A stretch of DNA of 64,000 nt. Origin: Vagococcus bubulae (GTDB lineage: Bacteria > Bacillota > Bacilli > Lactobacillales > Vagococcaceae). Position numbers and translations under genes: made by a program. How positions within the stretch are numbered: position 1 is the first letter of the stretch; the number at the start of each line of letters is the position of its first letter. The stretch covers positions 59,001-123,000 of the forward strand of contig NZ_NGJT01000006.1 in NCBI RefSeq assembly GCF_003950315.1, written 5' to 3'. Under the pieces are notes generated by a model, which searched no databases, had not been told where the DNA came from, and saw nothing but the letters and a program-made list of their open reading frames with translations. Of the stretch, positions 47,263-55,142 are shown piece after piece.

Positions 47263-47996
47263 TATTTTCCCTCCTCTTTAGTAAGAGATAAATAAATGTC
47301 ATCTAAAGAAGAGTCCGGGAGATGAAACTCTTCACGTAATTCCTCCATTGTCCCATTGGCTCTAACCTCACCATTATGTAAGACAACAAAACGATCACAA
47401 TATATTTCAGCCGTAGCTAAAATATGAGTAGACATCAAAATAGCTGCACCTTGTTGTTTCATTTCATTCATCAATTCAAGTAGGGCATTAATGGCTAAAG
47501 GATCTAATCCTAAAAATGGTTCATCTATGATATACAAACTTGGCTCTGTCAAAAAAGCACACAATACCATGACTTTTTGTTTCATCCCTTTTGAAAAATG
47601 CGTTGGAAACCAGTCCAGTTTATTCTCTAACCGAAATAATTTTAATAAGTACTCCGCACGTTTTAAGGCTTCCTCTTTTGGAATATCATACGCCATCGCC
47701 GTTACTTCAATATGTTCTCTTAATGTCAATTCATCATACAATATTGGACTTTCTGGTATAAAGCCTATTTTTTTTCGATAGGATTCTGGGGCATTAAAAA
47801 TGGTCTCATCATCAATGGTAATTTTTCCTTTTTGTGCATTAAGTAAACCAATAATATGTTTTATGGTCGTACTTTTACCTGCACCATTAAGACCAATTAA
47901 TCCAACCATTTCACCAGATTTCACTTCAAAATTGACTGATTTTAAAACAGGAACATGGCCATAGCCTCCTGTTAAATTTTCTATTTTTAAACTCAT
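47262..47996 (-). CDS. ecsA: ABC transporter ATP-binding protein EcsA
   Basis: A 244-residue ABC ATPase. Walker A is GLNGAGKSTTIKHIIG, the signature is HFSKGMKQKVMVLCAF (SKGMKQ variant typical of EcsA), Walker B is LYIIDEPFLGLDP, and the switch histidine is in STHIL. It is divergent from hit, the conserved arrangement, and its stop overlaps the ecsB start by one base. Confidence 0.94.
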   Translation of the reverse strand: MSLKIENLTGGYGHVPVLKSVNFEVKSGEMVGLIGLNGAGKSTTIKHIIGLLNAQKGKITIDDETIFNAPESYRKKIGFIPESPILYDELTLREHIEVTAMAYDIPKEEALKRAEYLLKLFRLENKLDWFPTHFSKGMKQKVMVLCAFLTEPSLYIIDEPFLGLDPLAINALLELMNEMKQQGAAILMSTHILATAEIYCDRFVVLHNGEVRANGTMEELREEFHLPDSSLDDIYLSLTKEEGK

Positions 47997-48143
47997 TATT
48001 TTTCCTCCAATACATACTAGACTGATTATATCATATATCGTTCGTTTACTTACTTATTTTAATATTCATTGTCCTAACTTTTCATTCAATTGTGATAATG
48101 GTACACTAGAACAGAAAGCTGATAAACATAGGAGGAATAAAGT

Positions 48144-48572
48144 ATGACTGATTGTATTTTTTGCAAAATAATAGAAAAAGAAATACCTAGTTACCCTGTA
48201 TATGAAGACGATTTGGTATATGCCTTTTTAGACATTACTCAAACCACAAAAGGACACACTTTAGTGATTCCTAAAAAACATGTCACTGACATTTTTGAAT
48301 ATGATGAAACATTAGCATCAGACGTTTTTACTAGAATCCCTAAAATCGCACGCGCTCTTGAAAAAGCCTTTCCTGATATGGTTGGATTAAATATGGTTAA
48401 TAATAACAAAGAAGCTGCTTATCAAAGCGTGTTTCACTCGCATGTTCATCTTATTCCAAGATACGGAAAAGAAGATGATTTTTCAATGACTTTTGCAGAC
48501 AACGGTGCAAAATACTCAAAAGAAGAGATGGCTTCAATTGCGCATTCCATTAACAAGGAGATTATAAAATGA
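48144..48572 (+). CDS. hit: HIT-family nucleotide hydrolase
   Basis: A 142-residue histidine-triad protein. The triad reads HSHVHLIP near residue 98, and CIFCKIIEKEIPSYPVYED at the N-terminus carries the zinc-binding pair CIFC. It hydrolyses purine nucleoside phosphoramidates or related nucleotides. It is divergent from ecsA and overlaps the next gene by 4 bases (ATGA). SD AGGAGG. Confidence 0.95.
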   Translation: MTDCIFCKIIEKEIPSYPVYEDDLVYAFLDITQTTKGHTLVIPKKHVTDIFEYDETLASDVFTRIPKIARALEKAFPDMVGLNMVNNNKEAAYQSVFHSHVHLIPRYGKEDDFSMTFADNGAKYSKEEMASIAHSINKEIIK

Positions 48573-48949
48573 AAAAGAAAGAGAAGAACAACTCTTTTTC
48601 AGGAAAAAAATTTATTAAAGGATTTTTAGTTGGAGGCGCTATTTGTGGTGGTACAGCCCTTTTACTAGCCCCACGATCTGGGAAAGAAACACAACGATTA
48701 ATCACTAATAAAATTGAAGCAGATATAAACTTTCTTCTATCATTAAGTAATCAAATTGATACCACAAAGATACAAGCTAATCAATTAACAGCCTTGTCAC
48801 AAGAATTATTACCTGTTTTCGAAAAAGAAACAACAAAAAGTCTTAAAAAGTTTGAGTTTAAAGCTAAACCAAGAATTGACCAAATCAAAGAACAATTAGC
48901 TAAAATTGAACAAGATATCACCGAATTTCGAGATGCTCTTGAACAATAA
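48569..48949 (+). CDS. YtxH-domain membrane-associated protein
   Basis: A 126-residue protein with a basic start, one glycine-rich hydrophobic segment (FIKGFLVGGAICGGTALLLAPRSGKE, about 15-40) as in YtxH-like proteins, then long amphipathic helices likely to form a coiled coil. No enzymatic function is known. It is translationally coupled to hit. Confidence 0.82.
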   Translation: MKKKEKNNSFSGKKFIKGFLVGGAICGGTALLLAPRSGKETQRLITNKIEADINFLLSLSNQIDTTKIQANQLTALSQELLPVFEKETTKSLKKFEFKAKPRIDQIKEQLAKIEQDITEFRDALEQ

Positions 48950-49014
48950 AGTCTTAAATTATTTATAAATTCTTATTAACTTTTTATATAACCGTTTCGT
49001 TTAATTCTTTTTAT

Positions 49015-49022
49015 GGTATAAT
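49015..49022 (+). promoter_or_regulatory. Extended -10 promoter of prsA
   Basis: TGGTATAAT-type element (TATAAT at 49017-49022 preceded by TGG) with no good -35, 59 bases before the prsA ATG. Confidence 0.6.
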
Positions 49023-49080
49023 AATAAACATGTTTATGAAGATTCATAATATTTACTGAAAATTAGATTGGAGACTCAAA

Positions 49081-50088
49081 ATGAAAAACAAAAAATTCAA
49101 ATTAGCCGCTGTTGCACTATTAAGTATGGTTACTTTAGCAGGTTGTTCTGGCGGTAAAGATATTGTAACAATGAAAGGTGGAAAAATTACTGATACTCAA
49201 TTTTTCGATGAATTGAAAAAAAGTTCTACTTCATCTGAAACATTGGTTAACATGATTATTCAAAAAATTACTTTAGATGATTATGGTAGTAAAGTTGATC
49301 AAAAAGAAATTGATAAACAATACGCATCTTATGAAAAACAAAACGGTGGAAAAAAAGCCTTTGAAGCATTACTTAAACAAAATAATATGACAGCTAATCA
49401 ATTTAAAGATAATATTAAACAAAGTTTAGCTTTCCAAGAAATGTTAAAATCTCACATCAAAGTAACAGATGCTGATCTTAAAGAAACTTGGAAAACATAT
49501 CATCCACAAGTAGAAACACAAATCATGGCATTTGATTCTAAAGAAAGTGCTGAAAAAGCGTTGAAAAAAGTGAATGATGGTGAAGACTTTGCTAAAGTAG
49601 CTAAAAGTGATTCACAAGATACTGTGACTAAAGAAGATGGCGGAAAAGTGAAATTTGACTCAACTGCTACAACTGAACCTACTGGTGTAACTGTTCCTAC
49701 AGAAGTAAAAGAAGCAGCTTACAAATTAGAAGATGGTAAAATATCTGATTTAATCACCGTTCAAAACCAACAAACTGGTGCTGATTCTTATTACATCGTG
49801 AAGATGGTGAAAAACAAACAAAAAGGTAACGACTATAAACCTTATGAAAAAGAATTAAAAGAAATTTTTGAACAAACTAAAATGTCTGATCCTACTTTCC
49901 AACAAGAAGTTATCGGTAAAGAGTTAGAAAAAGCAAATGTTAACATTAAAGATGAACAATACAAAAATATTTTAACACCATACTTACCACAAAAAGAAAC
50001 AAAAACAAGTGACAGCAAGACATCTGATTCTAAAGAAACTAAATCAACTGATTCTAGCAAAGAAGAAACAACTGAATCAACTAAATAA
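49081..50088 (+). CDS. prsA: Foldase lipoprotein PrsA (peptidyl-prolyl isomerase)
   Basis: A 335-residue membrane-anchored foldase for secreted proteins. The signal peptide ends in lipobox LAG-C (C22). An N-terminal helical foldase part is followed by a parvulin-type PPIase domain (about 135-235: QIMAFDSKESAEKALKKV...GKISDLITVQ). The C-terminal tail (about 303-335) is a low-complexity Ser/Thr/Lys/Glu stretch. It commonly lies near hit and ecsAB in Lactobacillales. SD GGAG. Confidence 0.95.
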   Translation: MKNKKFKLAAVALLSMVTLAGCSGGKDIVTMKGGKITDTQFFDELKKSSTSSETLVNMIIQKITLDDYGSKVDQKEIDKQYASYEKQNGGKKAFEALLKQNNMTANQFKDNIKQSLAFQEMLKSHIKVTDADLKETWKTYHPQVETQIMAFDSKESAEKALKKVNDGEDFAKVAKSDSQDTVTKEDGGKVKFDSTATTEPTGVTVPTEVKEAAYKLEDGKISDLITVQNQQTGADSYYIVKMVKNKQKGNDYKPYEKELKEIFEQTKMSDPTFQQEVIGKELEKANVNIKDEQYKNILTPYLPQKETKTSDSKTSDSKETKSTDSSKEETTESTK

Positions 50089-50090
50089 CA

Positions 50091-50130
50091 AAAAAAGCGT
50101 ACTCTCTCATTTTTGAGGAGTACGTTTTTT
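50091..50130. terminator. Bidirectional terminator between prsA and lplA
   Basis: Stem CGTACTC/GAGTACG extended by CTCA/TGAG and flanking A and T tracts (core 50098-50124) between convergent genes. Confidence 0.83.
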
Positions 50131-50132
50131 TA

Positions 50133-51140
50133 TTAATATAATAATTCAATTAAATCACTTGATTCAATATTTCCAAAATATTTTTTAACATCAATTTTTT
50201 CAACAGCTTTTGTAATAGACTCTTTATCATATTTTATTCCTGTAAGAATGTCTTCTACATCAGCAATCTGACCTAAACCGAAGAAATCGCCAAAGATACG
50301 AATGTCTTTAATTTCACCATCTGATACATTCATCTTTGCTTCAATTGAACCAATTGGGTATCTCTTACGACGTACAATGTCAAATTCAGGCGAACGACCA
50401 TAGTTCCAATCCCAATTACGATATAATTTATCAGAGATAGCATTGATTTTTTTCCAATCTTCTTCTGTTAATTTGTATTCATTTACATCATTAATATCGG
50501 TTGTTTCAAAGATTTTTAATAAAATTTCTTTTCTAAAATCTTTTGTTGACATATATTGATAGTCATCAGATAAAAAGGGCTTAATATTAGTCACACGAGA
50601 ACGAATTGATTTAATTCCTTTTGACTCAATCTTATCTTTTCTCACCTTTAGTGCATTTACAACTTCATTCACATCACTATCGAACATCAAGGTCCCATGA
50701 GCAAACATACGACCATTCGTTGCATACATCGCATTTCCAGAGAATTTTTTATCATCAATCACTAAATCATTTCTTCCTTTTAATTCTGCTCCTTCAACTC
50801 CTAGCTCATGAAGTGCGTCAATAATCGGTTGAGTCACTTTAGCAAAATTTCTGAATGATTCGCCATCATCTGGCATAATAAAACTAAAGTTTAAATTTCC
50901 TTCATCGTGATAAACTGCTCCACCACCACTTAAACGACGAACCACATGAATACCATTATCTTCAACGTAATCCATATTAATTTCTTCAATCGTATTTTGA
51001 TTACGTCCGATAATAATAGATGGCTCGTTGATATAAAATAATAAAATTGGCTCATCTACAGGCATCTCTTGTAATAAAAATGTTTCAATCGCTAAGTTAA
51101 TTCGTGGGTCTGTTATTTCTTCATTTGATACATAGATCAT
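50133..51140 (-). CDS. lplA: Lipoate-protein ligase
   Basis: A 335-residue enzyme attaching free lipoate through lipoyl-AMP to E2 and GcvH domains. The LplA core has IGRNQNTIEEIN, RRLSGGGAVYHDEGNLNFSFI and the adenylate lysine region RNDLVIDDKKFSGNAMY; a C-terminal accessory domain follows. It lies 12 bp after the MBL-fold gene and is probably in the same transcript. Confidence 0.94.
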   Translation of the reverse strand: MIYVSNEEITDPRINLAIETFLLQEMPVDEPILLFYINEPSIIIGRNQNTIEEINMDYVEDNGIHVVRRLSGGGAVYHDEGNLNFSFIMPDDGESFRNFAKVTQPIIDALHELGVEGAELKGRNDLVIDDKKFSGNAMYATNGRMFAHGTLMFDSDVNEVVNALKVRKDKIESKGIKSIRSRVTNIKPFLSDDYQYMSTKDFRKEILLKIFETTDINDVNEYKLTEEDWKKINAISDKLYRNWDWNYGRSPEFDIVRRKRYPIGSIEAKMNVSDGEIKDIRIFGDFFGLGQIADVEDILTGIKYDKESITKAVEKIDVKKYFGNIESSDLIELLY

Positions 51141-51152
51141 CGGTACATCTCC

Positions 51153-51887
51153 TTATAATGTTATGTTTAAGTTAATTTTTGCAAGTTGAATTGGAATATC
51201 TTCAGCATAATATTGCGTCTGTTTTAAGACTTCATTTAAATCAAGTGATTGATTTAAATGGCTAATAACCACTTGTTTTACGTCGGCTTGTTTGGCTAAT
51301 TCGCCAGTTTCTTTAGTTGTTAAGTGTGCTTTATGATGTTCATTACCTTCTAAAAAATAGGTATCAGTAATTAACAAATCAGCCTCATGACAAAAATCAG
51401 ATAACCCTTCAAAATAGCCTGTATCTGCTGTAAATACAAATACTTTACCTGTACTTTTTTCGACAATTCTTGTTGCAAAACAAGGAACAGGGTGAATCGT
51501 ACGTTTAAACGTTATTAAAAATGGACCAAGTTCAAGCTCTTGCGTTTCGTGATAGGCAATTCCCTTTGAAATACCTGTCATGGTTAACTCGTTAAATTTT
51601 TCCATGTTTTCAGTATGACCATATATTGGCAATTCTTCCACAGGGTTTGTCGGTTTTAATTGACGTAAATATTGTAAAACACCTAAATCTGCCATGTGGT
51701 CATGATGGTAATGAGTCAAGAGAACAACATCTAACGTCAAAGGATCTAACTTTTCCTCTAACCTAACAAGTGTTGAACTTCCAGCATCTAATAACAATGA
51801 AAAATCATCTGATTGGATAAGGTACGATGTTGTTCCTTCTCCTTGATAGGGATAACCTCCCCAATAGCCTAATACAGTGATATCCAT
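51153..51887 (-). CDS. Metallo-beta-lactamase-fold hydrolase (YhfI-like)
   Basis: A 244-residue MBL-fold protein. The metal-binding HYHHDHMADLG motif lies near residue 59, with later ligands in HPVPC, TADTGYF and ISHLNQS. It resembles YhfI/RNase-Z-like phosphodiesterases that occur next to lplA in Firmicutes; cyclic phosphodiester or RNA substrates are possible, but none is established here. Confidence 0.85.
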   Translation of the reverse strand: MDITVLGYWGGYPYQGEGTTSYLIQSDDFSLLLDAGSSTLVRLEEKLDPLTLDVVLLTHYHHDHMADLGVLQYLRQLKPTNPVEELPIYGHTENMEKFNELTMTGISKGIAYHETQELELGPFLITFKRTIHPVPCFATRIVEKSTGKVFVFTADTGYFEGLSDFCHEADLLITDTYFLEGNEHHKAHLTTKETGELAKQADVKQVVISHLNQSLDLNEVLKQTQYYAEDIPIQLAKINLNITL

Positions 51888-52022
51888 AATACAACTTCCT
51901 TTCCATACAATATTATCCTACGACTAGTCAATAAAAGATACAAATACTTTGATAATATTATCAACTAATTCCTAAAATCATTCGATATAAATCATTTTTT
52001 AAAACAATTTTGTTCTTTATAA

Positions 52023-52057
52023 AAAATAAACAGATACTTTTATGTACCTGTTTATTT
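52023..52057 (-). terminator. Terminator after the M42 peptidase gene
   Basis: A 14-bp stem (AAATAAACAGGTAC/GTATCTGTTTATTT, one mismatch) followed by TTTT on the minus strand. Confidence 0.8.
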
Positions 52058-52060
52058 CAT

Positions 52061-53146
52061 TTAGTAAGATGTTAATTCTTTTACTTTATCAGCGTCTAAT
52101 CGTCTTACCACTTCAGTCACTAATTTCACTGTATTCAAATAATCATCTTCATGAATAATAGATGTGTGTGAATGTAAGTAACGAGTTGCCACTGTAATAG
52201 CAAGTGATGGCACACCATTACGTGTTAAATGTTGCATTCCAGCATCAGTTCCTCCACCTGTGATAACAGTGTATTGGAATGGAATATCAAGCTCTTCTGC
52301 CACCTCAATGACAAAATCACGTAGTTTTCTATGTGGAATCATTGATGCATCAAAAATTAAAATCTGTGGGCCTTCACCTAATACAGAATCTGCTTCTTTT
52401 GGTGTCATACCTGGTGTGTCTCCAGCAGTCCCTGTATCAAGAGCAAACGCAATATCAGGATTGACTAAATGAGTACTTGTTCTAGCACCACGTAACCCAA
52501 CTTCCTCTTGCACATTGCTACCAGCAAATAAAATATTTGGATGACCTTCTTTAGCCAAATTTTCTAATACTTTTAATGAGACAGCAGTTCCGATACGATT
52601 GTCCCATGCTTTTGCTAATAAATATTTTGAGTCATTTAATCGTTTGTACTCAATGTAAGGAGTAATCATATCTCCTGGTTTAATTCCCCACTCACTTGCT
52701 TCTTCTTTACTTGTTGCGCCAATATCTATAAACATATCTGCAATATCGTATGGTTGTTTTCTCGCTTCAGCAGACAAAACATGCGGTGGTTTTGAACCAA
52801 TCACACCATGAATTTCTTTTCCATTAGACGTTGTGATAGTCACTTGTTGAGCCAACATTACTTGACCCCACCAACCACCTAATGTTTGGAATTCGATAAA
52901 GCCTTTATCAGTAACTTTAGTCACCATAAATCCAACTTCATCCATATGTCCAGAAATTAACACACGTGGGCCTTCTTTATCACCAATGTGGCGTGCATTA
53001 ATCCCACCTAATCCATCAAACAATAATTTATCAGCATATGGCTCAGCATATTTTTTAAATAGTTCTGTCACCTGTGTTTCATTACCAGGTACGCCTTTTG
53101 CATCTGTTAATTCTTTTAAAAATAATTCTTCTTGTTTATCTAACAA
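52061..53146 (-). CDS. pepA: M42 glutamyl (aspartyl) aminopeptidase PepA
   Basis: A dinuclear metallopeptidase of family M42; 361 residues from the chosen start. Metal ligands and catalytic acids fall in [42 protein letters not shown] and the C-terminal HSHTSIIH. It removes N-terminal Glu/Asp residues from peptides. I prefer a TTG start at 53146 ([11 protein letters not shown]): SD AGGTG is 6 bases upstream. The in-frame GTG at 53155 lies within that SD. Confidence 0.93.
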   Translation of the reverse strand: MLDKQEELFLKELTDAKGVPGNETQVTELFKKYAEPYADKLLFDGLGGINARHIGDKEGPRVLISGHMDEVGFMVTKVTDKGFIEFQTLGGWWGQVMLAQQVTITTSNGKEIHGVIGSKPPHVLSAEARKQPYDIADMFIDIGATSKEEASEWGIKPGDMITPYIEYKRLNDSKYLLAKAWDNRIGTAVSLKVLENLAKEGHPNILFAGSNVQEEVGLRGARTSTHLVNPDIAFALDTGTAGDTPGMTPKEADSVLGEGPQILIFDASMIPHRKLRDFVIEVAEELDIPFQYTVITGGGTDAGMQHLTRNGVPSLAITVATRYLHSHTSIIHEDDYLNTVKLVTEVVRRLDADKVKELTSY

Positions 53147-53323
53147 ACCAGTCACCTCATTTTATTTTTTCACTAACTTTAGTATAACATTTTTAACCGA
53201 AATATAAAAAGAACGATAACTGTTCTTTTAAAGTCTGACATTTTTTCCAACTCTAGCCCTATGTGAAACTTATTATTTTTATTTATACTACTCATATAAT
53301 CATAAAAGCAAGGAGATAAAAAT

Positions 53324-53605
53324 ATGAAGATTATGTTGATTGAACCAGATAAATCACTCCATCATGTATTACATTTACTATTAATTAATAAAGATATAAC
53401 GATCGTATCAGCTACTTAAAATCATTTTTTATTTGATAGTATTACTGAAGAAAAAACTGATTTCACTGCGATACATGCTTTTTAACCATATAAACGGATT
53501 AGTATCGATAAATTAGGAAACAATCTAATATTTGAATAAATTTAATCTTTAGGTGATCATCATTATATTCTAACCAAAGTAAAACAAGGTTACTCTATCC
53601 CTTAA
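53324..53605 (+). pseudogene. Decayed response-regulator-like gene with several in-frame TAA stops
   Basis: A good SD (AAGGAGA, 8 bases upstream) precedes an ATG at 53324. One frame of 94 codons runs to 53605 but is interrupted by TAA at codons 32, 54, 72 and 74. The N-terminal piece MKIMLIEPDKSLHHVLHLLL resembles the start of a receiver domain. The last pieces, RISIDKLGNNLIFE and LGDHHYILTKVKQGYSIP, resemble the C-terminal end of an OmpR-type winged helix (recognition helix and YILTV.G.GY hairpin). The middle of a full regulator is missing. It is most likely a shrunken, non-functional remnant; the 31-residue first piece may still be translated. Confidence 0.65.
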
Positions 53606-53608
53606 TGC

Positions 53609-53639
53609 ATAAAAAAAGAGGCTTATTGCCCCTTTTTTA
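53609..53639. terminator. Terminator between the pseudogene and the PfkB-like gene
   Basis: Stem AAAAAAAGAGGC/GCCCCTTTTTT with a 5-base loop and one mismatch; it overlaps the stop codon of the leftward gene and can act in both directions. Confidence 0.75.
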
Positions 53640-54407
53640 TGCTATTTTTATCACATTAATTTTATCATCGAAATAATGTTCATCAAATACAACATCTTGT
53701 TTACCAATAGAAGATATAGCGCAAATTAGCCCCTGCTTTACAATAAATTCCGTTGTGTTTTCTTTATCAGAAATCCCTCTTGCTAAGCCAAATAAAAATC
53801 CTTCATGACTTAATTTTGTCACATCTAATTCATTTGTGGTTAAACTGAATAATTCTTCATTATGATAAACATATCCTGCACCTGTCTCACGATAAACAAT
53901 GACCATTGGAACCTCTTCAAATAAAGGGTCAGTGAGAATTTCTGAAGGTAACATATTAGAGACAACTGTTTGAGGTAAAGATAATAAATCAGGTAATTGC
54001 GTTTCCTTAAGACAAATAGCATAAGGTTTATCATCACCACTTAGGGCTATTTTTATGGTTTCCACACTTCCGTCAAAAATGATTCTTTGATTTTCACTCA
54101 CTTGATGAAAAAAAGGCTGATAACTATTTTTTTTATTGGTTAATAAATCAGAAAACAAAATAATCGAGTCACTACCTTCAATAACCTTTTTGTAATCATT
54201 TATATCCTGACTATATAATATGTTCGATAGACTACTAAACGCTTGTTGAAACAAGGACTCTGTGTGAATGGTCTTGTTATCAAATAAAATAAGTGTCTTA
54301 ACTTCACCAATAGCCGGTTTTAATTGGTTGATAATTTCTTGTTCTAATGTTATTTTCGCTTGCAGCTCTTGAGATATTTCTGAATATAGGTTAATTGTGA
54401 CAATCAT
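53637..54407 (-). CDS. Degenerate PfkB-type sugar-kinase-like protein
   Basis: A 256-residue protein I align by eye to 1-phosphofructokinase/tagatose-6-phosphate-kinase-like PfkB proteins: MIVTINLYSEI (compare MIVTVTLNPSI), QRIIFDGSVETIKIAL, KPYAICLKETQLPDLL, VPMVIVYRETGAGYVY, and GFLFGLARGISDKE. It is about 50 residues short, and the catalytic GxGD anion-hole/base motif that should precede GFLFGLARG is absent (KLSHEGFLFG). Kinase activity is therefore unlikely; a regulatory or decaying role is inferred. The start is the ATG at 54407, 8 bases after AGGAG. It is alone, next to a pseudogene. Confidence 0.6.
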   Translation of the reverse strand: MIVTINLYSEISQELQAKITLEQEIINQLKPAIGEVKTLILFDNKTIHTESLFQQAFSSLSNILYSQDINDYKKVIEGSDSIILFSDLLTNKKNSYQPFFHQVSENQRIIFDGSVETIKIALSGDDKPYAICLKETQLPDLLSLPQTVVSNMLPSEILTDPLFEEVPMVIVYRETGAGYVYHNEELFSLTTNELDVTKLSHEGFLFGLARGISDKENTTEFIVKQGLICAISSIGKQDVVFDEHYFDDKINVIKIA

Positions 54408-54485
54408 TTGACCCACTCCTAATGGTTTAATAGGTTTATTATCACAAATACTTTTAACTTTTTAAGGATAAAATCGTAAAAAAAA

Positions 54486-54508
54486 GATGAATACTATGCG
54501 CATTCATC
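54486..54508 (-). terminator. Terminator after nrdG
   Basis: A 7-bp stem (GATGAAT/ATTCATC), 9-base loop and a long T run on the minus strand, 5 bases after the nrdG stop. Confidence 0.78.
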
Positions 54509-54512
54509 CATT

Positions 54513-55091
54513 TCAACGAAAATAAGCTTCTTTATCTAAACATTTTTCCCAAATAACCACATTAGATTCAACCAAGGATTGTGGGACATCGATAATTCGT
54601 TGATTACTACTTCCACGAAATTGCAAAGTTAAATCCCGTTTTTCCAACTCAAATCGACCATCAACTAATACATCGATATAATTTAAAAGCTCTAACTTAT
54701 CATCCGTTTCTTCTAAAAGTTCTTCATATGTATAGCCTGTCCATGACCAAATATCTTTTGTATCACCAAATTCACGTCTAACCCGTCTAACTAATGATAG
54801 GCAAACCTCTGTATTTAAAAAAGGTTCTCCTCCAAGCAAGGTCAAACCTTGTACATAGTCATGAGACAAATCATCGATTATTTTATCTTCTAACTCTTTG
54901 GTATAAGGTGTGCCGTATTTAAAATTTTGAATGGCTCTGTTAAAACATCCTTTGCAGGCAAATAAACACCCACTAACATAAATACTACAGCGAACCCCTT
55001 CCCCATCTACAAACATAAATGGCTTATAGTCTGCAACATATCCTTGACTGTAGTCTTTTGAGGTCCACTCTTTTGGTTTTGGATTTTTCAT
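54513..55091 (-). CDS. nrdG: Anaerobic ribonucleotide reductase activating protein NrdG
   Basis: A 192-residue radical-SAM activase that installs the glycyl radical on NrdD. The [4Fe-4S] cysteines are in GCLFACKGC (C-x3-C-x2-C), followed by LTLLGGEPFLN. It is downstream of nrdD with a small hairpin between them, in the usual nrdDG operon. Confidence 0.95.
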   Translation of the reverse strand: MKNPKPKEWTSKDYSQGYVADYKPFMFVDGEGVRCSIYVSGCLFACKGCFNRAIQNFKYGTPYTKELEDKIIDDLSHDYVQGLTLLGGEPFLNTEVCLSLVRRVRREFGDTKDIWSWTGYTYEELLEETDDKLELLNYIDVLVDGRFELEKRDLTLQFRGSSNQRIIDVPQSLVESNVVIWEKCLDKEAYFR

Positions 55092-55117
55092 TACCTACTA
55101 AACTCCTTTAACAAAAT

Positions 55118-55142
55118 AAAAAAGAGTTAGGTACTCTTTTTT
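55118..55142 (-). terminator. Intercistronic hairpin between nrdD and nrdG
   Basis: A perfect 10-bp stem (AAAAAAGAGT/ACTCTTTTTT) with a 5-base loop overlapping the nrdD stop and followed by TTTATTTTG on the minus strand. It may reduce nrdG relative to nrdD by partial termination. Confidence 0.6.
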
